Source: Onthophagus taurus
Taxonomy: Eukaryota > Arthropoda > Insecta > Coleoptera > Scarabaeidae
DNA: 64,000 nt
Assembly: GCF_036711975.1 (NCBI RefSeq)
Contig: NC_091972.1
Span: 23,751,001 to 23,815,000, forward strand
Reading direction: 5' to 3'
The position numbers and the translations under genes were made by a program. A model generated the notes under the pieces. That model ran no database searches and was not told the origin of the DNA. It worked only from the letters and a program-made list of their open reading frames with translations. This document shows positions 8,512 to 29,129 of the stretch, piece by piece. Numbering within the stretch: the first letter of the stretch is position 1; each line of letters starts with the position of its first letter.

Positions 8512-11500
8512 ATGAGGCTCATATTATACATAACAACATTATTATGCGCGTAAGTAAAACGATATCAAATTATTTTTAGTTCTAACATTTTGTTTTAGGT
8601 GTTCTTGTTATGCGCAAGAATACGCATTTCCTCCTAATTTTCAATTTGGAGTTGCAACAGCTGCGTATCAAGTGGAAGGAGGATGGAATTCCAGTGGTGA
8701 GTTAACAATAAAATATTGATAAAATAAAAATGTAACTTGGATAAAATATTATACACATTAACACTAAAAGGAAACTAAAACATAATTGGGATATTTTTTC
8801 ACTTAAAAAATTAATTCGAAAATTAACGATTTTCGATGAATTTTATCGACTAAATATATCAGATAAGATATTTTTAAAACTATATAAGTTCAGTTGACTA
8901 ACTCTGTCAATCTAGTTGTGCTAAAAAAATCAATTTTTTTATTAAGTAACGATTAACTCGATAAACTTTTTAAATAGAATTTCTCTGCTGTTTACACATC
9001 TGTCAAGTTGGCACTACATCTTGCGATTTGAATAAAAAAAACTATTGCATTAATTGTCGCTTAATTTGTTGTAATTTGTCGTAAAGTTTACAAATTTGTC
9101 ATGTGTTTTTTTATGAATAATTTTTGAGGTATTGCACTATTGAGGTAGTGCTAACTTGACGGTGGGAATGTATGGTATGGAATAGAGATAACAAAAAACT
9201 AATGACGTTATTGATTGTCGCTTAATTTGTTGTAATTTGTCGCAAATTTTACAAATTTGTCGCGTCAATCGCGTGATGCAGTAAGTAGATTTAAGGCTGT
9301 GCAGCATGTTAAAATGCTTCTTAGGGGCAAGTCCAGATGGTTTAGTGGGACAAGGAGTTGTTGTGGAAATAAAGTGCCCTTTCTTCGCATACCATATGCA
9401 TCCCAAGGATGCTATAAAACAAAAAAAAAGTATTATCTGGAAATTGAATCAAGAAAGAGACTATTTTAAAATAAATAAATAAAAAAGATAAATGGTACTA
9501 CCAAGTACAAGGACAGTTGAAAATTACCAACAGAAAAGGATGTATATTTGTGGTTTGGACCGATATAAACTATCCATTACAAGTTTCATATACAGTGTGT
9601 CAGTAAAGTAACGGATATAGGCGATAAAATCATTATGAACGGTTTATGGAAAAATCCCTGAAAGAGGTCTAAAGATCTAAATTTTTTGCAACTTTTTGGT
9701 GTAGGTTACACATTTTTTCCGCCATTTTTAACTGAGTTATGACGTCATCGATAATTTTTTCAAATAGCAATCCCCCATTTTTATTGCGGTGTATGCAAGA
9801 AGATGCTTTTCTGAATCTAGTACAGTCAATATTAATATTCGCTACATAAGAAAATTTTCGAGAAAAATTACTTTAAAGTTTAATTACTTCAAATTTGCCT
9901 ATCATGGAAAAAATAGCAGTAGCTATTAGTAACTAAATGGTATATTTGATCGAGCGGGAAAGAATAGAAATTCTGTGTTTGATTGGAATTGAGGATCGAA
10001 CTCGAACTCAAAAAGAAGTAGTAGAGCTCTTTAATGCAACATATCCTGACCATGAACCCATAAGCCAAAGTACAGTAATCCGCATTGTCACTAAATTTAA
10101 AAATCATGGGCATGTACGGGATCTCTCGAAGTCTGGCCGACCAAATGTTTCAGACGGGGCTCAATATAACGTTGTTATGGCTGTGCAAGAAAACCCTCAT
10201 ATTACGGTAAGGGATATTGGGTCGAATCTGGCCATTAGTAAAACAACGGTTCACAAAATATTAAAAACCGCAAAATATCATCTCTATAAGGTAAACCTCA
10301 TTCAAAAAATTTAAATCTTTAGACCCGTTTCAGGGTTTTTTCCATAAACCGTTCATAATGATTTTATCACCTATATCCGTTACTTTACGGTCACACTGTA
10401 TAAGACATTATAGAGGTAGTGCTACATATTTCATATATAGCACTACCTCAAAAATGCAATATTTCAAATATTGTTTATAAAAAAGGACGTGACAAATTTG
10501 TAAACTTTACGACAAATTACAACAAATTAAACGACATTTAATCCAATAATTTTTTTTATTCAAATCGCAAGATGTAGTGCTACTTGATAGAGGTGCTGTT
10601 ACTACATACTTTTCTCGAAACCATTGCGAAATTTCTGTCGTAAAGCAGGTTTGGAATCATAACACTTTCAAGCATTATACCGTAAAGAAAGTGTAGATTA
10701 TGGAAATTCCATAAATAAATCGATGACTATTCAAGAAATGATCTATTTGAAATTGTCTGAGAACAGGTGTCCAGAAACTCAACGTCAAGCGGCCAACCCA
10801 TACCTGTTTTGGTAAAAATAAGAGTCCTTAGTTAAGTGGTAATAGATATATTTTGAAAATATTAAGAATCGTATCGAATCATATCTTTTGGTACTACGGT
10901 AAGAAATATTGGTAATTTAATAGTGATTTTTTAATAATGTATTCCTTATGAACCATGTTACTATAGAAGTCACAAATCAAACAACAAAAGTCGTTGGTTT
11001 TGCAAAAAAATATTAGTTTGATTGAGTTAAGGTTGAAAGAATTAAGTTTGACACACGATTTCTAAAAAAAAGGAGTAGTACAACCCTTGGCAAGTTATTT
11101 CTAAAAATGCCCTGGTTAGTCAAGATTCCAAAATGGTATAACACTTGCAAGTTTTCTTTTTATAAAAAATATTATTGTCTGTTTTTCTGCAAAAAACGCG
11201 TTATTTAAAAAAAACATATTTTCGTATGTTATTTGTATTTCCTCCAAAATAATTTAACAATTTTTGTTATAAGATGTGCCACTCAATATCTACAGAGAAA
11301 TGTGGTTTCAACAAGATGGTTGCCCAACTAATAATGCTTGTCCTGTACGGGATTCTTCCTCATTCCCTGGAAGAAAGAATGTATTAAAAACCGATTGAAA
11401 ATCTTACCGAACTGCGCCACAATATTTATACAGCAGCAAAAGAAATAAATGCAAAGAGATTTGCACCACTAGTAAAAAGATCTTTTCTGCGACGATGCAG

Positions 11501-14500
11501 AGCTTGTATAGTGCCCATGGCAAACAATTTGAGCAGTTGTTTTAGTTTTAAGAAAATATTGCAATAATATTAATAGGTTACATGGAGTTTTTTGATCGCA
11601 AAAATTGACGACTATGATAAGGTTATTGGGTGTAACGATCGGTATAAGAAAAAAAAAGAGAACAAAATTTTTCTTTGTTATATTTCGAAACTGTTTCTTC
11701 TACAGGCAAAAAACTCTGAACAAACGTACCAAAATTAACACGTAAACTATCAGTGGCTTACATCAAAAAAAGGGGTATAAAAAAAGAAGAAACTTACAAC
11801 TATCGACACATTATCGAAATCAAAAGTATGGTTACAGTTTATCGTATGACTGGCCAAAGCACAGTGAGTTTTTTTCGTTTTAAAATCACTCTTATGCAGT
11901 GATGTAAAATTACGGTAATTTATAATTTGTGTAAATTACTGTTGTAAAAAGACAGTAGAATCTAACTTGATTTTGATTAAATAAAATCTTTATACAAACT
12001 GCAAGGGAACATTTAAAATAATCTATGTAAGAAAAACTCTGAATATGAAACAAAATATGAATTCTATGTAATTCAAACAAATAATTCAGAAAAGCTTCTT
12101 TCTGTAACGTTGTTAGTGAGCTGTGACGTTGCACATATTCCCTGCCATATTGATTTTAATAACTTTTTCAAAAATCAAGATTTTATGGTATTTTATAATC
12201 GGTTATTCCTTTTTACGTTGTATGTATAAATTCATTTATTATTTATATTCAATAGACTTCAGCCAAAGGAAGTCAATTTTTCATTTTACAAATACAAAAT
12301 CAATTTCTAAAAATACTGGTTATATTATTTATAATATATGAGAAAACCCCCACATATTTTGGTGACCCCGACGTGATTGGAATAAAATACATTAAATTGC
12401 CACCAAAATTTCTTTTGCTACATTAGATCCATTAACCAGAAGCGACGATAATTTATTGATATATGTCAATGCTGCAATGTGCTCGTCGTTACTGAGATAT
12501 TTTCCCATAATTTTTGGATCTAGTAAATTTGCTGCTAAGTGTAAAGGTATTACAGCCCTATCTCTTCGTGCTTTTAAAACTGATAGAATTGTTTTTACTT
12601 CTAAAACTGGACAATTACTTTGTAGTTGATCATTCACATTTTGAATATAGTCAACAACATGAGAAATGCAAAGTTGGGTAGTTTGTACATTTTTTAAAAT
12701 AACTGAAGTGGGATTTAAAATTGCGTTTAATATTTTCGTCTAGAATACTTGTTACAGTTTCTGTTATAACCAACTCTTTTAAGTTTCTTATAGGGACTTT
12801 ACCGCATTATCAAAACACCGAAAGCGCATGCGCAGATACATTCTAGCTCCTAGCGGTAATTTATGAAAAATTTGTTTGGTAATTTACAGTAAATTACGGT
12901 AAATATTTTGGTAATTTACAAGGTAATTTACAAATTCACATCACTGCTCTTATGTAAACTTATCCTGTTTTTTAGCCATTGACGGGTGACACCAATGTAA
13001 CAACCATTACCAGACCGTTACATTCATTACAATTGACACGATAGATGATATTTGATTTATTCATCAGAGGATCTTTATCTTTGATGCTACTATAACAACA
13101 ACCTATGCTATAAGGGTAGTAATCAACTATTTTTCTATCAAGTGGTAGATGCAGTCCAATTATTTTTATAATTTTATCAGACATCTTTGGGATTTTCATA
13201 ATTTTACTAAATTTAGATTGTCGGGAAGGTGGTATATCAAAAATACTGTTAACAGTTGGTTGAGAGATGTTATTGGAAGAAAAGAAAAGAATCCTATTTA
13301 CTAAGTGCTTAGGAAAACTGTTGCCAATAAAAATCCCTTTTAGCTTTAACAGCGCGTTGTATTGAAACTTGTTATCACAAATTCTTAGTACTCTATTCTT
13401 CATATCACGTAAGGTATTAATTTTATGGTTAAATGAATGTGAGGAGAAATAGTTGATGTACCGATCTGAATATGTCGGTTTAGTGTACCAATCACAAATC
13501 ACAGAATTATTCTCACGTATGACTCTAGAATCGAGAATAGGAACCCAGTTAGCAGTTTCAGTTTTCACAGTGAACTGGATGTGAGGCTTAAATGAGTTAA
13601 AAATATCAAGGACGTAGTCAACACGATCACTAGAAACGCTGGTGATAAAGTCATCAACAAACTTCATTATAAACGGTAACTGAATTTGGGAATCACATTT
13701 GGGACAAGTGGAACATAAGGGCAACCATCCTGTTGAAACACATTTTGTAGTTCGTAGATATTGAGTGGCACATCTTCTAACAAAGTTAAGAAGAAATAAA
13801 GAGTAAATACAAATAGCATACGAAAGTATGAATTTTTTAAAGAACGGTTTTTTTTGCAAAATAAACAGGTAATAATATTTTTTAAGAAAAAAAAGGCAAG
13901 TGTTGTACCATTTTGGAAACTTGACTAAACAGGCCATCTTTCAAAATAACTTACCAAGGGTGTTGTACTACTCCTTTTTTTAGATATCGTGTATCAAACT
14001 GAATAGACATAAATTCTTTCAACCTTAACTCAATCAAACTAATATTTTTTTGCGAAACTAACGACTTTTGTTGTTTGATTTGTGACTTCTATAGTAGCAT
14101 TACTTCATAAGGAATACATTATTAAATTATTATTAAATTGTGATCATTTCTGACCCTAGTACCTAAAGATTTTCAAAAATATATCTATTACCACTCAACT
14201 GAGACATGGAATTTTTCTTATTTTTACCAGAACAGGTACCCGCTTGACGTTGACTTTCGGGTCATCTGTATATAAAATAAAATATAATATTAAAAAATAT
14301 TAATATTTTAATAAATATTAATTTTAAATATCACTTTCAAATCCAAAAAATTTCTCAATTCGTACCCTAAAAGTGCTATTTCTTATTCTACCAATCATCA
14401 TCAGCCCTATGCTGTCCACTTCTGAACATAGACCTCCTCAAGATACTTCCAATCCCCTCTGTTTTGGATCGTTACAATCTAATTTGTTGTTATTCTTCTG

Positions 14501-17500
14501 AGGTCGGCTGTCCATGGAGTCGAACCCTGGCTATATTTATTCGCCGTCGGTCGCCATTCCAGAATTTTCTTACCATCTGTCAATTTAACCACATTTCTTC
14601 TTTATGGATCCCATCTCCCAGGGTCAGTACCAATGCAGACCACTACATTCTGCGTTGTGTCGCTTACAGTTTTTAACAGGGTTAATGTTTCAGCCCATTA
14701 TGTTAAAACACTGGGTACACCTTGGTTGAAGACTTTCCGTTTCATGCTTAAAGGGATCCATCTTAAATATATCTCCTAGTTTTCCATAAGCTGCCAAACC
14801 TGAAGCTATTCTTCCAGAGAGTTCTCATGTCTGATTATAGTGATTATCTTTACCGACCGGATTTCATGGCCAAGGTAGATGTATTTTCTCACTAGATACT
14901 AAGTTTGTCATCATTTTTGTTTTATTTACTACAGTTTCGTTTTAGACCTGCTTTATGCGATGCTTGTTGTAATTCTGAGAACATTTTACGGGTTCCCTGC
15001 AGATTGTCTGATAATAAGACTATATCGTCCGGGAATCGGAGGTGACTCAATCTTTCCTCATGGACCACAGTACCCTTATTTTCCCAATCTAAAGTTTTGA
15101 ATGCATGTTCTAGTGAAGCGGTTCCGGAAAGAGTTTTGGAGACATAGTCCAATTTCTCTCTTTAATTTTATTTTCTTACAATTAGTCAAAGTGTGTAAGT
15201 TGGTTGTTGTAGTTGCATTTTAATAAATATTGTAAATAATATCTTATTGCTCGTAAAACTTAGACCAATTCTGCGGTCGGTCTATAGTTTTCTCAATAAA
15301 TGTTTTTATACATTGTAACTGGTCGTTGGTACCACAGCCAGAACGATACCTAGCTTATTCTCTAAGCTGGTAAAAATCTATTTTATTTTCCAGCCTTTCT
15401 AATCTGATGCTCCTTTCGTGTTCGTTATTTCCTAAAGCTTCATCTTGGTTTCGTACAGTCAAATAATCCCGGATCAAGTTCAATGGTCAATAAGTTTTTT
15501 CGAAAGTATGGTTTTATTAAAAAGATTGAACCTTTACATCTAAGAATGAAACACAACGTTATTCAAATGACTGCCATAGCTGGCCATACAGTACGTCATC
15601 CGATCAACCCAATTTTCAACTACTTTTTCGATTGCTTGGGCTTGAATTTCATGAATGGCAATTTCGATTTCGTATTTCAATGCCTCAATCGTCTCTGGAT
15701 GGTTAACGCGAGCTGGAGTTCATCTGAAAAGATGATTTTTTGGTAAAAGTGCCCATCAAGGGTCAAGCCAAGCGATCTCCAGCGCTTTGGGCAAACCGAA
15801 AATGTATCGGATGGTCATGAGGCTTCAGTTCTGGTACTAATTGAACTTTGTAAGCCGTCATACCGTGGTTTTTATGCAAAATTTTCCTTAGAGAAGTGCG
15901 AGAATTGTTCAGCTCCTGAGGACGATAGCGAATTGATGTTGATGGCTTCACGCACATTCTGGGTAACAGCAGCAATGTTTTAGGTTGAGCGAGTTGTTTT
16001 ATCCAATAACTATCCAGTTTCACGAACTCGCTTCACGAATTGATTCACAAACTGAGTGAATCAGAACTTTTTTTATCCTATTTATTACATGGTTTTAATT
16101 TTTTTTTTCAGGTAAAGGTGAAAATATTTGGGATAGACTTACTCACACACGTTCAGAATTAATAACCGATGGCAGCAATGGTGATATAGCTTGTGATACT
16201 TACAACAAGGCAATAGAAGATGTTCAACTCTTAAAAAGTTTAGGAGTAGATTTCTATCGTTTTTCCTTTTCTTGGTCTAGAATTCTCCCAACAGGCACGG
16301 CAAATAAAATAAATCCAGATGGAATTCGTTACTACAACGAAATGATCGATGAACTTCTTGCGAACGGAATCAAGCCATTCGCAACCATGTATCATTGGGA
16401 CTTACCGCAACCGTTACAAGAACTTGGCGGATGGCCAAATTCGGTTATAGCCGATCTTTTTGCCGATTACGCTAATGTGCTCTATGAAAATTTTGGGGAT
16501 CGTATCAAAGATTGGATCACTTTTAATGAGGTTGGTGTATTTTGCGGTGGAGGTTACGAAAGTGCTTCAATGGCTCCGGCTTATAATGGAGCTGGGTTTG
16601 GAGTATATTTATGTGGACACACTGTATTGAGAGCACATGGAAAAGCTTACAGATTGTACGAATCAAAATATAAAGCTAGTCAAGGAGGACGTGTTGGAAT
16701 TACTATTGATAGTGGTTGGTATGAACCTGCCAGTGAAAGTCCAGTAGATATTGAAGCTGCCGAAACAGCCATTCAAATGGGAGTAAGTAGTTTATTATTT
16801 TCTTTTGATTATTTCTTTAATTTATTATTTAGTTTGGATGGTTTGCTCATCCCATTTTCTCAACTGACGGTGATTATCCACCAGTAATGAAACAACGAAT
16901 TGCTCAAAAAAGTGCAGAAGAAGGTTTCTCCAGATCGAGGTTACCAGAATTTACATCAGAAGAAATCGCAGAAATTCGCGGTTCATCTGACTTCTTTGGA
17001 TTAAATCATTACACCACCAATAGATGCACCATAATTCCTGATGGTTGGGGAACCCCACCCTCTCAATGGACCGATGCTGGTGCATTGTGTTCTCAAGATG
17101 CCGATTGGGAACCATCAGCTTCATCGTGGTTAAAAGTAGTTCCATGGGGATTTAGAAAATTGTTAGTTTGGATTAAAAACGAATACAATAACCCTGAAGT
17201 TGTCGTTACAGAAAACGGTTTTTCCGATAGAGGTGAATTAAGAGATTGTCGGAGAATTAATTATTATAACGTAATAAATAATTTATTTTTTTTTGATCAC
17301 TTTGTAAATGCAAATTTTTTAGTCCTATTTGGAACAACTTCTCAAAGCTATCCACGAGGATGGATGCAATGTTAGTGGTTATACAGCGTGGAGTTTTATG
17401 GATAACTTTGAATGGATGAGAGGGTTTACGTAAGTTTATTACGGAATTGATTTTTGATATTTATTTATTTATTATCTTTTTAGTGAAAGGTTTGGACTTT

Positions 17501-17634
17501 ATTATGTAGATTTTAATGATCCAAATCGACCAAGAACACCTAAAATGTCCTACTATGTCTACAAGAATATTTTGGCCACTAAAAGAGTTGACTGGAAATA
17601 TAGTCCCGATTCATTTGATGAATGTGAATTTTGA
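8512..17634 (+). CDS. GH1 beta-glucosidase-like protein, gene 1 (six exons, 500 aa)
   Basis: Exons: 8512-8549, 8599-8696, 16112-16782, 16833-17270, 17323-17429, 17484-17634; total 1503 nt, open from ATG to TGA, all introns GT-AG. It starts with a hydrophobic secretion signal ([13 protein letters not shown]...), then [20 protein letters not shown], the GH1 N-terminal signature. The catalytic acid/base is Glu185 in ITFNEV and the nucleophile Glu396 in VVTENG; glycone-site residues include HWD, NHYTT and W438/E445/W446 in [12 protein letters not shown]1 enzymes hydrolyse beta-glucosides with retention; in plant-feeding beetles they digest or activate plant glucosides (some are myrosinases). The residue after the acid/base Glu is Val instead of the usual Pro. 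Intron 2 is 7415 bp and full of transposons; the other introns are about 50 bp. Poly(A) signal AATAAA at 17674. Closest relative in the window is gene 2. The substrate cannot be told from sequence. Confidence 0.92.
9282..9590 (+). pseudogene. YqaJ/lambda-exonuclease-like nuclease fragment
   Basis: In the frame containing 9321-9323 the sequence reads [11 protein letters not shown], then VVVEIKCPF, the hallmark of YqaJ/RecB-family exonucleases: the Asp of SPDG and the E-x-K of EIKCP are metal-binding/catalytic residues. Further on, broken frames contain YYQVQGQL and IFVVW, the Q-x-Q-x-x-L and final strand of the same fold. The frame is interrupted by stops and a mariner insertion at 9593, so it is dead. 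Such genes occur in insects as parts of transposons and selfish elements; here it lies between long TIRs. Confidence 0.7.
9593..10398 (+). mobile_element. Mariner/IS630-like element, internally deleted, TA duplication
   Basis: Bounded by TIRs of about 95 bp, nearly identical, beginning CAGTGTG (9593-9688 and 10303-10398), with TA on both sides (9591-9592, 10399-10400) as the target duplication of the Tc1/mariner superfamily. At 806 bp it is too short for a full transposase. It carries one ORF (9937-10314) with only the DNA-binding part. The good TIR match suggests a fairly young insertion. Confidence 0.85.
9937..10314 (+). CDS. Transposase N-terminal DNA-binding domain only (DUF4817/HTH type)
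   Basis: A 125 aa ORF with two helix-turn-helix units: residues about 1-60 ([37 protein letters not shown]) and about 65-115 ([33 protein letters not shown]). These are the paired HTH domains that bind TIRs in IS630/mariner-type transposases. The catalytic DDE domain is missing and the C-terminus runs into the right TIR. If expressed it could bind related TIRs without cutting, acting as a repressor; that is inference. Confidence 0.7.
   Translation: MVYLIERERIEILCLIGIEDRTRTQKEVVELFNATYPDHEPISQSTVIRIVTKFKNHGHVRDLSKSGRPNVSDGAQYNVVMAVQENPHITVRDIGSNLAISKTTVHKILKTAKYHLYKVNLIQKI
10762..11332. repeat. Left arm of a ~0.56 kb long inverted repeat
   Basis: Inverted copy of 13719-14272, separated by about 2.4 kb. 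Shared stretches include TCAACGTCAAGCGG, TGGTAAAAATAAGA, CACAAATCAAACAACAAAAG and TTCAACA-GATGGTTGCCC. Identity is well below perfect (indels in poly-A tracts), so it is old. The arms flank the Penelope element at 11765-13690. Confidence 0.75.
11293..11560 (+). pseudogene. IS630/mariner-like transposase C-terminal remnant
   Basis: In shifting frames the sequence reads WFQQDGCP (the second catalytic Asp region), then [15 protein letters not shown] and RRCRACI, the end of a DDE transposase of the type widespread in insects. The region between is deleted and stops are present. Confidence 0.6.
11897..12946 (-). mobile_element. hAT element, 1050 bp, with perfect 8 bp target duplication
   Basis: Starts CAGTGATGT and ends ACATCACTG (short TIRs) and is flanked by CTCTTATG on both sides (11889-11896 and 12947-12954), the 8 bp target duplication typical of hAT transposons. 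The subterminal regions are rich in GGTAATTTAC repeats, likely transposase-binding motifs. It carries a transposase remnant (12392-12730). It interrupts a Penelope GIY-YIG domain, so it is the younger insertion. Confidence 0.92.
12392..12730 (-). pseudogene. hAT-type transposase C-terminal fragment
   Basis: An 81-codon frame with [19 protein letters not shown] and a helical tail, which matches the RNase-H/C-terminal part of hAT-like proteins of the DUF659/ZNF862 type (RR-A-PLH-AA-LLDP-). The frame continues upstream to about 12730 ([21 protein letters not shown]) before stops. The BED finger, catalytic Asp region and hAT C-dimerisation motif are absent. Confidence 0.6.
13719..14272. repeat. 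Right arm of the long inverted repeat
   Basis: Inverted partner of 10762-11332. Its inner end also reads, on the minus strand, a degraded FQQDGCP transposase box, so both arms contain a piece of the same mariner-like sequence. Confidence 0.75.
14395..15152 (-). pseudogene. Non-LTR retrotransposon fragment (RT and C-terminus)
   Basis: Minus strand: 15152-14922 encodes [22 protein letters not shown] (RT motif C, with FPDD in place of FADD) and GLKRNCSK. After frame breaks the tail at about 14690-14395 reads [14 protein letters not shown] and a Tyr/Trp-rich end (VYVQKWTA), the C-terminus typical of RTE/BovB-like insect LINEs. The catalytic-box substitution and stops show it is dead. The 3' end is near 14395. 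Confidence 0.65.
15155..15480 (-). other. Unidentified coding remnant
   Basis: The minus strand keeps a mostly open, Arg/Glu-rich frame (about 15475-15240) with one stop. It ends in a segment with [17 protein letters not shown] do not recognise the family; presumably a transposon protein. Confidence 0.3.
15490..16075 (-). pseudogene. IS630/Tc1-mariner-like transposase remnant
   Basis: Minus strand: [20 protein letters not shown] and [20 protein letters not shown] (HTH-to-catalytic linker), then [11 protein letters not shown] and [10 protein letters not shown], the first catalytic Asp box, followed by broken frames toward 15490. This is the common insect DDE transposase type. It ends 40 bp from the acceptor of exon 3 of GH1 gene 1. 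Confidence 0.7.
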
Positions 17635-17639
17635 AAAGC

Positions 17640-17995
17640 ACTTATTTGAATAACATTTTTACTGTTTTATGAAAATAAATGATATAATCTATTATATAAT
17701 ACCATGTGTATGACTTTATAATGAATTTTGTGCAACCCCAAACCTTTATCGATGTAACAATTTTATTGGAAACGATTTATTTGATTTATAATAAAACGAT
17801 TTTATAGATTATTTAGGAAGTCTAAAGACCTTAATTAATCTATCTAAAGCCATTATTCCTCATTGATTTCCTACAATACTACTTATATAATTTTATCTTT
17901 CTTTCAAGTGTTTAGGACGATCTCGAAGCAAAATACACGGAATTTAATATTGTTCACCAATTTGATAATCAGTAAAGATATGATTTAATGTTAAA
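17640..17995. other. Intergenic spacer between GH1 genes 1 and 2
   Basis: Only about 0.4 kb separates the stop of gene 1 from the ATG of gene 2. It contains the gene 1 poly(A) signal (17674) and no further recognisable feature. Confidence 0.6.
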
Positions 17996-18030
17996 TATAA
18001 ATAAGTCAGAAATGTTGGTGGCATTACAGT
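17996..18030 (+). promoter_or_regulatory. Putative core promoter of GH1 gene 2
   Basis: TATAAATA at 17996-18003 with an initiator-like TTACAGT around 18024-18030, about 32 bp downstream, and the ATG at 18044. Spacing fits a TATA/Inr promoter. Confidence 0.5.
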
Positions 18031-18043
18031 TGGTTTGCACACG

Positions 18044-28344
<10,301 letters not shown>

Positions 28345-28369
28345 AACATTTTCTTGTTTGTTATAAAAT

Positions 28370-28860
28370 TCTGTATAATAAAATATATGTTGCATAATAA
28401 ATAGTAAATTGTAGTAATTGAACTTATTATACATTATTAAATATGTCAAAGCAATAATTAACATTATCAATAAACTCTACAACATTTTTTACAAATTCTT
28501 CAGATGTTTATGGCTTATAATATCTTAAGGCAGCAGCTGTTGTGTGTGTTAATATTAAATTATTTTGGCGGACACTGTATACAGCAAGATTGTCCAATAT
28601 TACATCAATTACAGCGCATCGGCCGCAAGCGACCTTGGCTTACTACCCAGTTACTACAGTATGTGTTGTCTAAGATGGAATCAATTACAGTATCTGGGCC
28701 GCAAGCGGCCTAGGTTTAACTAATTGTAAGACGGAAAGACGTGATGTTGCTGTATTAAGGCGAGGCCCTACAGCTAGAATGTATAATATATGAACTATAA
28801 CGCCTCGCAGCTAAGATATATGGTTTTATAATAAAAGCCTTAACTGTGTTAGCTTCCTGG
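28370..28860 (+). repeat. LTR-like sequence downstream of GH1 gene 2
   Basis: Contains two related copies of ATCAATTACAG-(8-10 nt)-GGCCGCAAGCG-CC (28608-28635, 28680-28712); in the second, GGCCGCAAGCGGCC (28697-28710) is a perfect hairpin. A promoter/poly(A)-like ATAATAAAAGCC precedes the direct repeat starting at 28848. An LTR retrotransposon end is likely but the partner LTR was not found. Confidence 0.4.
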
Positions 28861-28996
28861 GACCTGATGACGTCGATGGGGAGCATCGATGACGAAATCC
28901 AAGAAGTGAGAGAGACGTTAGAGTTAGTTAGTTAAGAATCGCCCACAGAACGGAATAGACTTTGGGTGTTGTTCGAGACAATTATTGAGGAACGAC
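28848..28996 (+). repeat. ~150 bp direct repeat, copy 1
   Basis: Begins GTTAGCTTCCTGGGACCTGA and contains GATGACGTCGATGGGGAGCA; matches 29130-29292 with few differences. Between the copies is a short acidic coding-like stretch (29005-29130; on the plus strand Glu/Asp-rich, ESEDEDEE). The second copy carries an expanded (AG)n tract at about 29190-29212. Confidence 0.75.
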
Positions 28997-29129
28997 TAAA
29001 CTGTGGATTAGACATGAGGATAGCGAGAGTGAAGATGAGGATGAAGAAGTTGAAGACGGAGAGGAGGAAAATGTTAAAGACGGAGAAAAAGATGTGGACG
29101 AGGACGTCACAGGATCAGGAGAGGCCGAG

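Larger units (their letters stand above)
8998..10604. mobile_element. DNA transposon remnant with ~170 bp terminal inverted repeats
   Basis: Left TIR about 8998-9165 and right TIR about 10425-10604 are inverted copies (shared runs include CACTACATCTTGCGATTTGA and GTAAAGTTTACAAATTTGTC). Part of the TIR is repeated again at about 9207-9270. Inside lies a YqaJ-type nuclease fragment (9282-9590), interrupted by a mariner-like insertion (9593-10398). The superfamily is not identified. It sits in intron 2 of GH1 gene 1. Confidence 0.7.
11765..13690 (-). pseudogene. Penelope-like element (RT thumb + GIY-YIG), split by a hAT insertion
   Basis: Minus strand: [10 protein letters not shown] (RT motif C) near 13650, then the thumb and linker down to about 13000, then [12 protein letters not shown] and [12 protein letters not shown], the start of the GIY-YIG nuclease. 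At 12946 the domain is interrupted by a hAT element; it resumes at 11896 with [19 protein letters not shown] and FDFDNVSIV, the rest of the nuclease. Removing the hAT element and one copy of its 8 bp duplication joins the two halves in frame. A small frameshift after CNECNG (about 13000-13015) was also present. The 5' two thirds of RT are missing. It lies in intron 2 of GH1 gene 1. Confidence 0.85.

Noticed and set aside
9137-9406. Minus-strand ORF opposite the YqaJ fragment
   Set aside because: Shadow frame; the plus strand carries the recognisable nuclease motifs.
14385-14410. Minus-strand CTGATGATGATTGG as a further hammerhead core
   Set aside because: No GAAA box follows and the sequence is the 3' end of an RTE-like LINE, which commonly ends in such a motif.
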